Source: Amyelois transitella (lineage: Eukaryota; Arthropoda; Insecta; Lepidoptera; Pyralidae). From it: a stretch of 64,000 nucleotides of DNA. The notes beneath the pieces were generated by a model. That model had not been told where the DNA came from. It did no database searches and saw nothing but the letters and a program-made list of their open reading frames with translations. Position numbers and translations under genes: made by a program. The stretch covers positions 7,646,001-7,710,000 of the forward strand of contig NC_083517.1 in assembly GCF_032362555.1 (NCBI RefSeq), given 5' to 3'. This document shows, piece by piece, positions 1-10,574 of this stretch (position 1 is its first letter; each line of letters opens with the position of its first letter).

Positions 1-1848
1 TCTTAACTTGTTGGAGGACTTTGCCAGCTTTGAATGCTTTGAAACGAGAGCAAGAGGCTAGAAAAGCAAAATGGCGGCAAAAGGTATTACAAGTGGTACC
101 AGACTACGTGCCACCAGACGATTAATTATATTTCTCTCGATATAAATGTCCTAGTCATACTGTGGCTTATTAACTAATGCTCTTTAGTTTTTACTGCTTT
201 TGTTTTCCCTGCCTCATCACGTGGGTAAATAATATTTACTACCTACCTATTACGGGGTTTTCAATTGCGTTATTTTAATTCGATTGAACTTATCTGAAAT
301 TTTCATCTCATTCAATACCCTAATTTTAGCCATTAGTCCAATGTAAGTATTGATGTGATACAAAAAGGGAAGGTGAGAAAAAATGACCCTTTTTTGCAAT
401 CAAGCAAAGTAGACTTTTCATCGCAATTATTTATTACCCCCATTAGTCCTGTGTAAATATATCACAAATTACAAAGTGTTAAGATAAAATTGATTTAATT
501 TTTAGCTCGTAAGTAGAACTCCAATTATTTTTCGGCAATTAAAATAAAAGAGTCAAATAGAAATATGAATAAGTGTATTTATGAGTATAAAGGATAAATG
601 ACTTCTAATAATACAAATTGCTGGAACTGGAATTATTATTACACATCTATTTACACAATATACCTAACATGTATGTGTGCGTAGCATAGACATACTCTAT
701 GTATTGTATCAAATTACAGTATGTTTTTTATAAAACATTCTGGCCACATGTTTTGTCACGTCTTTTTTAAACCTTGTATAAAAGATATGTTAATAAGTTT
801 GTGAGCGCCCAACTTGTTTACCGCGTTATAGCCGCATACAAAACTAATGAGAGATTTAACTTACTATAAATCTTTGAGCAATAATTTCCTCCTTTAAATA
901 TACATTGTAAATAATAAGTAATTCATAAGGAATCAAGCTATCTAGGATTGTATATAAAAGAAACATTAAGTTATGCACATAATGTAAGAATTTAAATATA
1001 AAAATAAATAAAAACACATGAAAACCTAGTTTTATTACTAGAATAATCATTGGATATTCAAAATATATTATAACGTTATTTCTTTATTTGCCACTCCCGA
1101 GTTGGTCCCTTGGAAAAAAATATTTGAGATAATAAATTAAACGTGCGCGTTTAATACCTGTATTTATAAATAGTACATTAAACTATATTTTATTTTGTGC
1201 GTTACTCTTTTTCGTAAGTACAATATATATAGTCACTCCTATATCCCCTGCGCGGAAGACAGAGCCAATCTTGAAAAGACTGAAAGGCCATATTCAGCTG
1301 TATAGCTTTATAATGTAATTATATTTTGAGAACCAGTTTTAAGAAAATATTTTTATATTATGAAGCGATTCATGATTGAGAAGATTCAATACAGATTATT
1401 TACCGCAAATTATAGGAAACATACTTTTTAAGGGCAAAAGGGAAAAGGAAGTTATGATTGCTTGCTTCAAGTTAATTAGGATGTTTAGTTGAATTCTCAA
1501 AAAAATTGATGTTAATTTTACTGTCTATCATGATTTTGGAGGAAAGCAAAATCATGATCATATCTAGATATGTGTGCCTGCTCTCCAGTGGTGGCATATC
1601 TCCATCTATACACGATTATTTGCTATAAGGAATATCTTATGTATGTTAAAAAAATAATTAAATATCATATCCATATATATAGTTTTAAACTTTATACATT
1701 GCATTAGTCTTACTCTCTATGTAGCAACATTGCACATTTTATTCCGTAACCTTCAACACTTTTCCTTGGTTGTTAGATTAGGTTGCAGTTTGTTTAAGTA
1801 CTTTTTTTGACTCATTAAAGTGTTCCTTTAACTTCTACAATTTCATCT
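1..1848. other. AT-rich stretch without a recognisable gene
   Basis: I see no convincing exon here on either strand. The stretch is AT-rich and holds a decayed SINE fragment near 1232-1330 and a 12-bp inverted repeat at 1527-1538 and 1547-1558. It lies downstream of the last predicted exon of the minus-strand DHHC-like gene. Confidence 0.5.
1232..1330 (-). repeat. Decayed 3' half of the TATG-tailed SINE
   Basis: In the minus direction this keeps, with many changes, the blocks shared by the better copies (for example 35342-35610): the 'gctgaa...ggcc' block, the 'cttttcaagact' block and the 'taccccgcaagggatatag' region. It is an old insertion that has lost its 5' half. Confidence 0.6.
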
Positions 1849-4800
1849 TCAAACATTAAAAGCATGAACAATTCTCTGCCACTGTGATTCTGAAAAAATA
1901 AAACGTTTTTTTATACACAATGATAATTAATAATTTACTTAAGTACTTGTATTTACGTTTATTAATGATTACGTAAATACATAATATATATTGATATTTG
2001 TAAATTGACGTCCGATGAAAATGCTGCAGTGTAGTTTGTGCCGCCGCTTCTTCTACACATGCACTTTGGAAGCGGTAGTAGTTATAATTAGATTTATGTG
2101 ACGTCAATAAGTGATCCAATTTTGAAAATAAATCTATTCTATTCTATTATCAAGAAGAAAAACTGAACAAAAACTTGGGAAAAGAGCAATTGCTATAACA
2201 GAGCGAATGCTTTAAAGATGTCTATGATTATAAAAAAACTTTCCAACTCCTTTATAGAACTAACAATTTCGCCTGCCTGTCCGTCTGTCCGCCGAACTTA
2301 ATATAGTAAACCTATCCTACGTGTCAACAAAATTTCATCAAAATCGAACCGTTCATAAGTTATTATGTTGCAAACATACATAAAACAAACGCATTTTTGT
2401 CCCAAGTGTATTTGGTAGACAAACCTAATTCGTTTCGATCGCTCAGTCAACAAAATTACTTTCGCATTTATAAAACCTAAGTATTTCATAATATGAAATT
2501 ATTTCTCTATATACTATATCTCAGTACTATAATATATAGATAGATAAACAGTCTGTTTATTGCACCAGAAAAAAAGGAGTTGGAAAAAAACAGGTAAGTA
2601 ATGAGGTACAAAGGTGGACTACGAATAATACCCCACATGCAAGTCTTCACTAGGGAACTGTACTATATAGATTACCAAATTTCTGTAGGTATATATTGGA
2701 AATCCTACCTAAATAATTTAGCTTTTTTGATTCTGTTATGACTGTGTTTTAAATGTAAATTTTAGAAAAATACTTAATACTCTCCTGCATGTAAACTAAT
2801 CTATCTCTGCATTCAATCTTATCAAAATCTAAAAAATATACTAATTTTTTTATAGAATGTTTACAGATATCTGTACTGAATACTTACCACCATATTTTGG
2901 GATGTTCTTTAATAGCTGGTGAAGAAAAACTAAACAGATGACTGATACATATCCAAGGCTATACACACATGTCACAAAACACAGGGCTAAGCTGAAAATT
3001 ACCAAACATTTACATACTTGTGATGAGCACAAATATATGCTAAGTGCAGTCTTTAAAGGTGACTAAAAAATATCTGACTTAATTTTTATTCAAGTTCAAA
3101 CAGCTTAACATTCTAGTCTTGTGACTTTACATTTACCCTCCCTGGTTGGCTCAATGGAATTGAGATCCAGATTGGCAGGTTGCTAGACCATCTAACCTTA
3201 CTAAGAATCTCAATTAATTAAAGCCACACATTTTCAAATATTACTTATTGCACAAAACTCTGATTTATTTTACTATCACTATTGTATAATACACTTTTTC
3301 AAACAACAAATAAGCATGATGATATTCTAGTATGGATTTATAAAAAGCTGAAAGAACTTTGTAAAATACAACTTACTAAAATTCATTATAAACATCACTA
3401 CAATCTTCAGGCATTAGAATAGGACCATAAAATATATATGGTTGACAAATTGTTGTTAGTGTCAAATTGGTTCCATATAATAACGTTGCCAAAGTAAACA
3501 TATGCCCCAGTAGGAAATATCCATAATTTGGTTTAAGTACACAACAATCCCACCTGAAAGACAAATATTTAACATATTAATATTTTATGTAGCTATATAC
3601 ATCATATCATACAGACAAGTGACCATAAGAATGTATGAGGTGACAGAGTAGGTACCCATTAGAGTGCTGTATCTGTTCTTGACTTGATACAGTTAGGAAG
3701 TTCTAATGTGTACATATGTTACATACAGTGTTTTCAGTCAGTGGTGCTCTGTTATTGAGGGCCCTTTGATTAGAGGTATTTCTTTAAGCAACCACGTGCG
3801 CGATCGAAGCACACGTCTGATGATAATCTTATTTGTAGTTTGATTTTTTATTTCATTATAGCCCTAAGCTTTAATAAAAAGAACAGTAGTACTCATTGCT
3901 ATGAAATTTCTTGTTCAGTGCTAACTTTACAGCTAATAGATAAGTGTATGTGAACAGTCAACATGTGAAACAATGTACAAATATTGTTATCTCATGAGTG
4001 CCTACTGGAGTTACACATTTATTTTAAATGATTAGATGTTATGATAGCTTCCTTCAGGTAGTCCTTTCTTTTCCAAGGTCTGTAAAACTCATTTCAGGAA
4101 TTCAGGTTTGAAAACACAGTCAACAAATAGTCAAAATATTATACACTTACCATATTGAATGAAAATATCCCTCGCTCACCTCAATTTCACATATTTTGCA
4201 ATAATGTGAGTCTGAAGTTAACACTGGGCTGAAAAAATGGATAGTTTGAGTTACCCAAAATATTTATTTCAATATGTGCAAAGGAGATATTTAGTTTCCT
4301 TATTTCACATATGAATCACCCAGATAATCGCATATTTCTTTGATAAAATTATTCGACAAAAATAATTGGAAACACAAAATATACATATATTTTAAGATAG
4401 TGAAATAATAGGATTTTCCTTGGATATCCTAGAAGTAATGTAGGAAATAAGCACTTTACTTTTGTGCAACAAACATTACGAACTGGTGGTTAGGTTTCAA
4501 CTATTGACTGGTACCTATATAAAGCTCAGACAGGAATCCCTGTTTATAAAAGATAAAATGTTTGTCAAATATGGGTGACAATTTAAAACATAAAGCAATA
4601 AAAATAGTTTATTAGTTGACTTACCTATAGTCATTCCCCTTACATGTTCCAGTGGCCAGTTCAAAATCAGCAGTAGACTTCATTTTATAGAAGAAATAAC
4701 AGGTGAATGTGATCAAGGAGAGAAATACAACATTCTCATAATATGTTATTTCCCAAAAATCCATGACAATCATTTCAAAAATCAAAAACATATATAATCC

Positions 4801-5602
4801 TGATGATAAAGTCCAGGAATAAAAAAAGGGTGATCTGTAAAAAACGATACATACATACATAAAATCACGCCTCTTTCCCGGAGGGGTAGGCAGAGACTAC
4901 CTCTTTCCACTTGCCACAATCTATGCATACTTCCTTCACTTCATCCACATTCATAACTCTTCATGCAAGCTCGGTGGTTTCGGGTACTTTTGACCTGACT
5001 CTTTACCAGGACGTCCTTAATTTGATCAAGATACGTTTGTCTTCCCACTCTGACCTTTCTACACTCTCCTTGCATATCTGCTTAGTCAACCTGCTTTCAT
5101 TCATCCTCTCCACATGACCGAACCATCTTAACATACCCTTTTCTACATGTTCCTGTAACTACATGTTCATCTGTTCAAAGACTGAAAGGCCGCATTCAGG
5201 AAGCAGCTTATAATGGAAATAATTCAGATAGTGAAAGGTTGCTTGGTCATAACTTTCTCTTCGCTTATAGACCAGCATGGAAGCTTGCACTAAGTATATA
5301 CTTATATAGGTAAACTGACAAAGATATTATATGTAGAATCACCACATTATAGCTATAAATATTTTTTAAACATTTTGCCCATGTGAAAAACACTTTAAAT
5401 GTTACCTGTTCCTATGACGTGGTCTTGAAATAACGTATAAGGCTCCCATTCCTATAAATATCATCACAGTAAGTGTAACAGCTCGAGAAAGCGTTGCCAC
5501 CAACAACAAGATTGGTAAGATTATAAACGGTAATATTATATCAAGATCCATTTTCTTATTGGATTTGTTGTTGTTATACGGGAGTATTTCCTGAATTGTC
5601 AT
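1849..5602 (-). CDS. DHHC-family (ZDHHC24/23-like) four-pass membrane protein with degenerate catalytic motif
   Basis: Six exons in phase: 5602-5406, 4834-4625, 4228-4151, 3553-3377, 2991-2888 and, less surely, 1889-1849; about 268 aa. An alternative start is Met at 5551. The first two exons encode two hydrophobic segments near each end of the loop-free N-terminus; exons 4 and 5 encode two more, with an LTLTTIC stretch after the third segment as in ZDHHC23 and an NYGYF motif as in ZDHHC24. The family normally S-palmitoylates proteins in Golgi or ER membranes. Here the cysteine-rich domain reads CKICEIEVSEGYFHSIW then WDCCVLKPN, so DHHC has become YFHS and the nucleophilic Cys is Ser. Ligands of one zinc site are gone while those of the other remain. 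A pseudoenzyme is the likeliest reading. The last exon is supported only by a good acceptor, matching phase and a stop, and it gives a short C-terminus. Confidence 0.72.
1990..2147 (+). repeat. 3' tail of a CR1/L2/Jockey-type LINE
   Basis: This is nearly identical to the tail at 32404-32572, which directly follows the reverse transcriptase region at 30.5-32.2 kb. It shares the 'ctgcagtgtagtttgt' block, the 'ggaagcggtagtagtta' block and the terminal 'aaataaatctattctattc' repeat. It is a heavily 5'-truncated insertion between exons 5 and 6 of the DHHC-like gene. Confidence 0.75.
2255..2420. repeat. Probable LINE-derived 3' UTR debris
   Basis: The run 'tgcctgtccgtctgtccgcc' followed by a 'caaaatttcatcaaaatcg' phrase resembles the 3' UTR fragments seen elsewhere in the window near 28.9 kb and 50.8 kb. 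No coding part remains. The family cannot be named from this fragment. Confidence 0.4.
4846..5225 (-). repeat. RTE-like LINE 3' fragment plus SINE scrap in an intron
   Basis: 4846-5172 repeats, in the same orientation, the last ~320 bp of the LINE at 10575-13230, including the (ATAC)n tail and the end of the coding region, with several small deletions. A short SINE-like scrap follows at about 5175-5225. The insertion lies in intron 1 of the DHHC-like gene and on the same strand. Confidence 0.8.
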
Positions 5603-6356
5603 TATGTATTACATAAAATGTAACTTTCCGGCTCAAAACTTGCTTTGCATGATCCAATAAGTTGTTAACGATTCATGAATCTTTCTTTACACAATGTATG
5701 TTTTGATTTTTTTCATTCACCACAAAGTAAATACCTAGTTATCATACATACAGTAGCTAAATTTCGTTTTAAACAGCCTGGCGCAACTCTAAAGAAAAAA
5801 AGCTATTGTATGTAACAAACGGGAATTTGTTAGAGCTGCAACAAACTGTATGTATTCGGTACTGAGTAACGATGTGCGCTCTGGTACCGAGTAACGAAAC
5901 GTAACTCTCGAATATGTAGTATATGAGCGTTATTCGCACGATTTCGTTCCTCGCATTTATTGTATAATGGATTCATTTCCCGCAGATAAGTGTGCTTGAC
6001 AAGCACCAATTTACCTGCGTGAAATGCTTTTTGATTTGTTTAACGTCATGTTTTTATTTAATACGTCTAATTTTAGTTTAAGAACAAAAGATTCTGTTGT
6101 TTAAAATATGGTTTTATTTAATATGTCTCAATTCAGTTTAAGAACAAAAGATTTTGTTGTTTAAAATATGTTTTTGTTTAATATGTCTAATTTCAGTTTG
6201 AAAATAAAAGATTTTTGTTCTCGAAATGTTTTTGTCATTAAATAAGTTTGACAATGTTGCTTTTTCATTATAATTTAGAGATTCTGTCAATACTATTAAC
6301 TCAATACTTTATTTGCAGTTCGACACGCGTATGAAACTACAACATACGAATCGATT
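5603..6356. other. Intergenic, upstream of the DHHC-like gene
   Basis: No exon is seen. The first 150 bp should hold the promoter of the minus-strand DHHC-like gene, but I recognise no clear TATA or initiator. The right part holds a 60-bp tandem repeat listed separately. Confidence 0.5.
6045..6230. repeat. 60-bp tandem repeat, about 3 copies
   Basis: Units start near 6061, 6121 and 6181 and share 'agtttaagaacaaaagatt' and 'tttaatatgtct' blocks at an exact 60-bp period. The first two copies are the closest and the third has diverged at its end. There is no coding content. Confidence 0.85.
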
Positions 6357-6369
6357 CGTTTCGTTGGGT

Positions 6370-6400
<31 letters not shown>

Positions 6401-6424
6401 CCCCTGGGTGTCCACACCCAGGGG
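6401..6424 (-). other. Perfect hairpin next to the LINE poly(A) tail
   Basis: Two 11-bp complementary arms (6401-6411 and 6414-6424, CCCCTGGGTGT and its complement) are separated by two bases, only 7 bases from the poly(A) tract of the ORF1-only element. Some LINEs use 3' stem-loops for recognition by their reverse transcriptase. That role is inferred here from position only. Confidence 0.7.
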
Positions 6425-7310
6425 GAGTTTATTGCAATATCTCTCTGTTGTATGACAAAGACATTTCAAGACTTAATTATGTACATGTTATATGATAAAA
6501 ACTATGTCTTAACTTATCACCTCACCTAGTCTGCTTAATTTTAATACAATTGGTGGGTTTTCAGTCTATATTTCTACATAACACAATATTGTTTAATGCT
6601 AATTATATTTATCATTTGGTTAAAAGACAATTTATATCTATCTTTGGTCATTATTATGGCTATAAACTAACTCAATTTTATGTTGCGTCTTTGTTTAATA
6701 TATTGGATACTGCTTAAACATTTTATAAATCACATAAATGGTGTTGCTTTATGATTTTCTACATTTGTCTATTTAGCATGATTTGCTAATTTTGTATACT
6801 AATTAATACCTAGTCGGTACATTGTTAAGGGTATTCCTTTTATTTAAATACCGTCATTTTAATTAAAATACGAATTATTGTCAATACTAATTACAGATAA
6901 TTTGTTGAGGGTATTACTCTTATTTTAATACCGTCATTTTGTTATAATCCAAATTATTGTCAATACTTATAATTATCTCTGTATATTTTCTTACTTATAA
7001 ATTAAACGAATAGCGAGTCAATTTTTAAAATGTATACCTAATTCTACTTAACCACTATAACAGCCTCGTAAAGTCCTTATTATGTCAACAATTAAAATTT
7101 TGCATAAATTTGCACTTCAGGTGTCTTCGCGTCAGGAAATAATAATTATTTGCTAATACGGAGACTTATGCACTATTGTTTGCGTTGAGTCCCGTCCCCA
7201 GCCTACGCGTTCATGTCGCAGCATGCCCTTCTTAATTGCATTATTAATTAGCTAATTATTAATTTAGCAATTGGTGTGCCGCGGCACGCCGGCAAACCTG
7301 AGACCCTGAC

Positions 7311-8708
7311 TCACGCATATGCAATTCTGGACCTGGCGAGAGCCTCCCACCTTTGCCTGACCTGACAGGCAGAGCTGAAGGCGTTGTGATTGTCACTTAC
7401 CGCACTTCGGTCTGCCCGGCAGTTCAGGCACGATGGGACGGCTCCCGCCATCCAGCCTTGACACTCCGACCTCTGATGCTCCCCGCCGCAGTGGCTGCAC
7501 CTCTCTGCTGTCTCCTTGCAGTGTCTCCTGCCGTGGCCGTAGCCCAGGCACATCGAGCACTGGACCAGCGGAGAATAGTCCTCCGCCTGGACCCGCTGCA
7601 TGTCGATGCGCGCTGAGCCGGCCACGACCACTGCCTTCCACATCTTGGGAGGGACACTTAGGACTATGTGCTCCAACAGCGGGTTGCGGGCCTTCTTCCT
7701 AAATTTGAATTCTATGGCCATATCTTCCTCCTTTAAGTCCCCAAGTATCTCACTATTTTGTTTTACCAGTTTTTCTATAATTTCTTCATTTTTATTTTTC
7801 TTTATAACATTTTTTAGCACTATGAGGGGGTTTTTATTGTGTACATCTCTTGCCTGTAGCTTCCCTAAACTATTTATCCTCTTCTTAAGTTTCTCCCTTC
7901 CTTCTTCTGTCTTGCAGCTTATAATAAGCTTCCTATCCCTCGTCTTCCGTATCTTTTCTATTCTAACCCAATCCCCGCCCTCTCCCGCCACTTCCCTAAT
8001 TTGGTCCAGCACCTCGTCACCTGTTTCCATTCCTGCCTTGTCGTTGACAATAACGGAGTGGTAGGTGACGGGTGGTTCCTTCACATTGGCGACGACCTGC
8101 GAGTACGTTCGGGGCTGCGTGCCTGTGTCTGCTCCTGATTCGGTCCGATTTTTAAAAGCCTCCTTGAGATCCCTTAAGGTCTTTGAGTTCTCGTCAAGTC
8201 GATCGGTCAACATCTTCAGATGGCTCTTGATGTCCCCGATTTCCTCTTCTTCCTCAGGAGCAGGGGACGTCTGCGTTCTCACGCATGGATTTTGACCTGG
8301 TGTGAAATTTTTCAATTCCTGATAAATGGCCAGGTCACACACCAGGTCATCCACCGCTTTCAGCTTTTGGATTACGGAGTCCTTTGTCGTTCGCTTTAAT
8401 CGCAGCGCCGTTTCGACCTCGTTAATGGCGGCTTCCAGGAGGCCTCTGATGTTGCCGCCCAACATATCCCGATCGTCATCAGTCAAGATCTTCCTTCTGT
8501 TTTCTTCTCTTAGGAGCGGGGTTTTTGGGTGGTGTTGGATGAATTTACTCCTGGTTATGGGAGTAGCCCATTCCGCTGCAGGTATACTGGGAGGGGAGTC
8601 TGTGAGGGAGGAATCACTCGGCAGTTGAGTGGGAGAAAGCGTGTTGTTATCATAATAGGAGAGTGTCTTTTTAAAGGACACGGTCTTTGGCGTTGGGTTA
8701 AGAGTCAT
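7311..8708 (-). CDS. LINE ORF1 gag-like protein with three zinc knuckles
   Basis: An uninterrupted 465-aa ORF inside the element at 6371-9083. The N-terminal third is polar and low in complexity. A mixed-charge middle part (roughly 210-360) resembles the RNA-binding core of R1/I-group ORF1 proteins. Three cysteine-rich knuckles close the protein: residues 384-397 (C-x2-C-x4-H-x4-C), 404-416 (C-x2-C-x3-H-x4-C) and a looser one at 427-448. Such ORF1 proteins package LINE RNA into ribonucleoprotein particles. After the stop an overlapping frame (ATG in GCATATGCGTGA) opens for only about 19 codons, which may be the stub of a lost ORF2. The GC-rich coding composition differs from the surrounding AT-rich DNA. 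Confidence 0.85.
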   Translation of the reverse strand: MTLNPTPKTVSFKKTLSYYDNNTLSPTQLPSDSSLTDSPPSIPAAEWATPITRSKFIQHHPKTPLLREENRRKILTDDDRDMLGGNIRGLLEAAINEVETALRLKRTTKDSVIQKLKAVDDLVCDLAIYQELKNFTPGQNPCVRTQTSPAPEEEEEIGDIKSHLKMLTDRLDENSKTLRDLKEAFKNRTESGADTGTQPRTYSQVVANVKEPPVTYHSVIVNDKAGMETGDEVLDQIREVAGEGGDWVRIEKIRKTRDRKLIISCKTEEGREKLKKRINSLGKLQARDVHNKNPLIVLKNVIKKNKNEEIIEKLVKQNSEILGDLKEEDMAIEFKFRKKARNPLLEHIVLSVPPKMWKAVVVAGSARIDMQRVQAEDYSPLVQCSMCLGYGHGRRHCKETAERCSHCGGEHQRSECQGWMAGAVPSCLNCRADRSAVSDNHNAFSSACQVRQRWEALARSRIAYA

Positions 8709-9097
8709 GTTTTAAAAAGTAAATTTGTATAAGTTGTAAAAAATGCAGTATATCATAAAATATGATTAAGTAAAAAACAGAGGTCACGATTTAAAACAAT
8801 TAAGAGAAAAGTATTTACAGCTTCTTATCCTAGGGTTGCACGTGTTCTTATGCCTGTTGATCCGGATCCCGACGAATCCAAGAGAATCCACTCAATCCGT
8901 CAAATTTCGAATAATTCTTGGAGCCCAGGTAAGTATGTCGTGACACTGAACACTGTTAAACACTGATTTTCACAATTTTTATTTTTCACAATTTTATTTG
9001 TCACAGATTTTTAATTTTTCACAATTTTTATTCGCGGAGCTCGTCGGAGCACGTCTGCACTCCACGACGGCTCGAAGCAGACTCCGTTTCGTTGGGT

Positions 9098-10564
9098 TAT
9101 ACTGAGGTATCAAAAGTAACGAGTAACGTAACGATACGATAGTAACGAGTACTCATTTTTATAGTAACAAATACATACGGGTTTGCTTTTTCTCGTTACT
9201 TTTACACCTCTAGAATTTGTTACCGCTTCTTCTGCACTGACTCTTTGGAAGCGGCAGTAGTAAACTGTTGTTGTAAAAAACCACTGTGAAACCAAAAAAA
9301 AAATATGACGATTATTAATTAATATAAAATATAAAAAGTTTGATTTTTTTTATTTCGATGTGTTTACTTTCAAAATACTCATAATAACAAAAGATAACTG
9401 TCGGCTTTAGAAATTTGTCGAAATAAACCATTGTCATAAAATAAAGGACTTGACACTAAACAAAAAATGTTTACCTACCATTGCGGCCCATATAGACATA
9501 TTTGATCCTAGCCTTATAAATAAGAAATGCTTCTGCATATTAATAGTCAATAGACATTTTCGTCATATTTAATTTATCGATAGCATATCGATAAAACTAG
9601 TTTTTTAACAAATGTTTGTTTATTATTAAGTATTTCAAAGAACTTTATTTTTTATTATATTACATTGCCGACATTTAAAAAAAACCGGCCAAGTGCAAGT
9701 AATCACGTTGGTTACTTAATTATTTAAATTCACGTTAATTTCTGTTCATTAAAATTGCTTGTCACAGTGGGTGTCAACACATTGACATTTTTTCGTGACC
9801 GGGTGCTTGTTTGTTGTTGTTGTTGGATATTTGTAATATCTGAGCTTATTTTTCAAGCAAGAGTATGAGAGTGAATAGAAAGAAAAAGTTGTAGAGTAGA
9901 TAGTCAAAAATGAGATTTTATTGGGTGATTTCCAGTTGATCATGATCGGTAAGTATTTATATTATTACCGTTTGACAAAACTGTGTTTGCCATAATTTAC
10001 ATTGTAAAATTAAATAAATAAGTAATATATTAACCATATTTGTTATTTATTATATTAATAAAATCACTTGCCTAACAACCTAAGAACTTACTAGGTAAAT
10101 ACGACAAAATACTGATATCGATAAGTAAGATGTTATACATGTCTCCCTATCTCATTTTTTTCTTGTTGTTGGCACAATGTTGCACTGTCAATTTTATATG
10201 CGGCCTTCATGTTGGCAAGACTTTTCCTATACGTTTCATACTAAAGCATTTTCATTTTTTATATGTGGAGCTCCTGACTCTTAACACGTATTGATAACAT
10301 ACTCTTTGGTAACAAAGTTTCCTTTCAGAGACTGTCACTGACCTACTGACTGATAGTAACAAACAAACAATCATCAATATGCGTGATGGTGCGTGCAAAG
10401 ACATTGTGTGAGTGAGTGTGTAAGAACGTAGTGATTACATCCTCATTGGTTTAAAGTGGTTTACAAGAGGACAAAGAGTACTTATGTCACCGAAAAATAA
10501 CAACAACCGCCAATTTATTATTTTCCTATAACATTTAGTAACTTAACAATTATATAAACTTATC
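9098..10564. other. Intergenic, no gene seen
   Basis: AT-rich. It contains a scrap of the LINE tail family near 9215-9265 ('accgcttcttctgcac', 'tttggaagcggcagtagta') and a pair of TATCGATA-type sites at about 9577-9592, similar to the cluster at 20.4-20.8 kb. I found no exon. Confidence 0.5.
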
Positions 10565-10574
10565 GAACTCACAA

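Larger units (their letters stand above)
6371..9083 (-). mobile_element. ORF1-only non-LTR retrotransposon with intact target-site duplication
   Basis: A perfect 14-bp duplication (CGTTTCGTTGGGTT) flanks the element at 6357-6370 and 9084-9097. The minus-strand poly(A) tail appears as a T run at 6371-6393. Going 5' to 3' on the minus strand there is a ~375-bp leader, one gag-like ORF1 (8708-7311), a short GC-rich remnant near 7200-7310 and ~800 bp of AT-rich 3' UTR with an 80-bp tandem duplication at 6824-6977. No endonuclease or reverse transcriptase is present, so this is either an internally deleted derivative or a non-autonomous lineage. The intact duplication and open ORF1 suggest recent insertion. 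Confidence 0.85.

Noticed and set aside
4911-5117. Plus-strand ORF of 68 codons
   Set aside because: Antisense of the RTE-like LINE 3' fragment; the same shadow occurs at 10761-10988.
7353-8732. Plus-strand ORFs over the LINE ORF1 region
   Set aside because: They are antisense shadows of the GC-rich minus-strand ORF1, which alone has zinc knuckles and family-like order.
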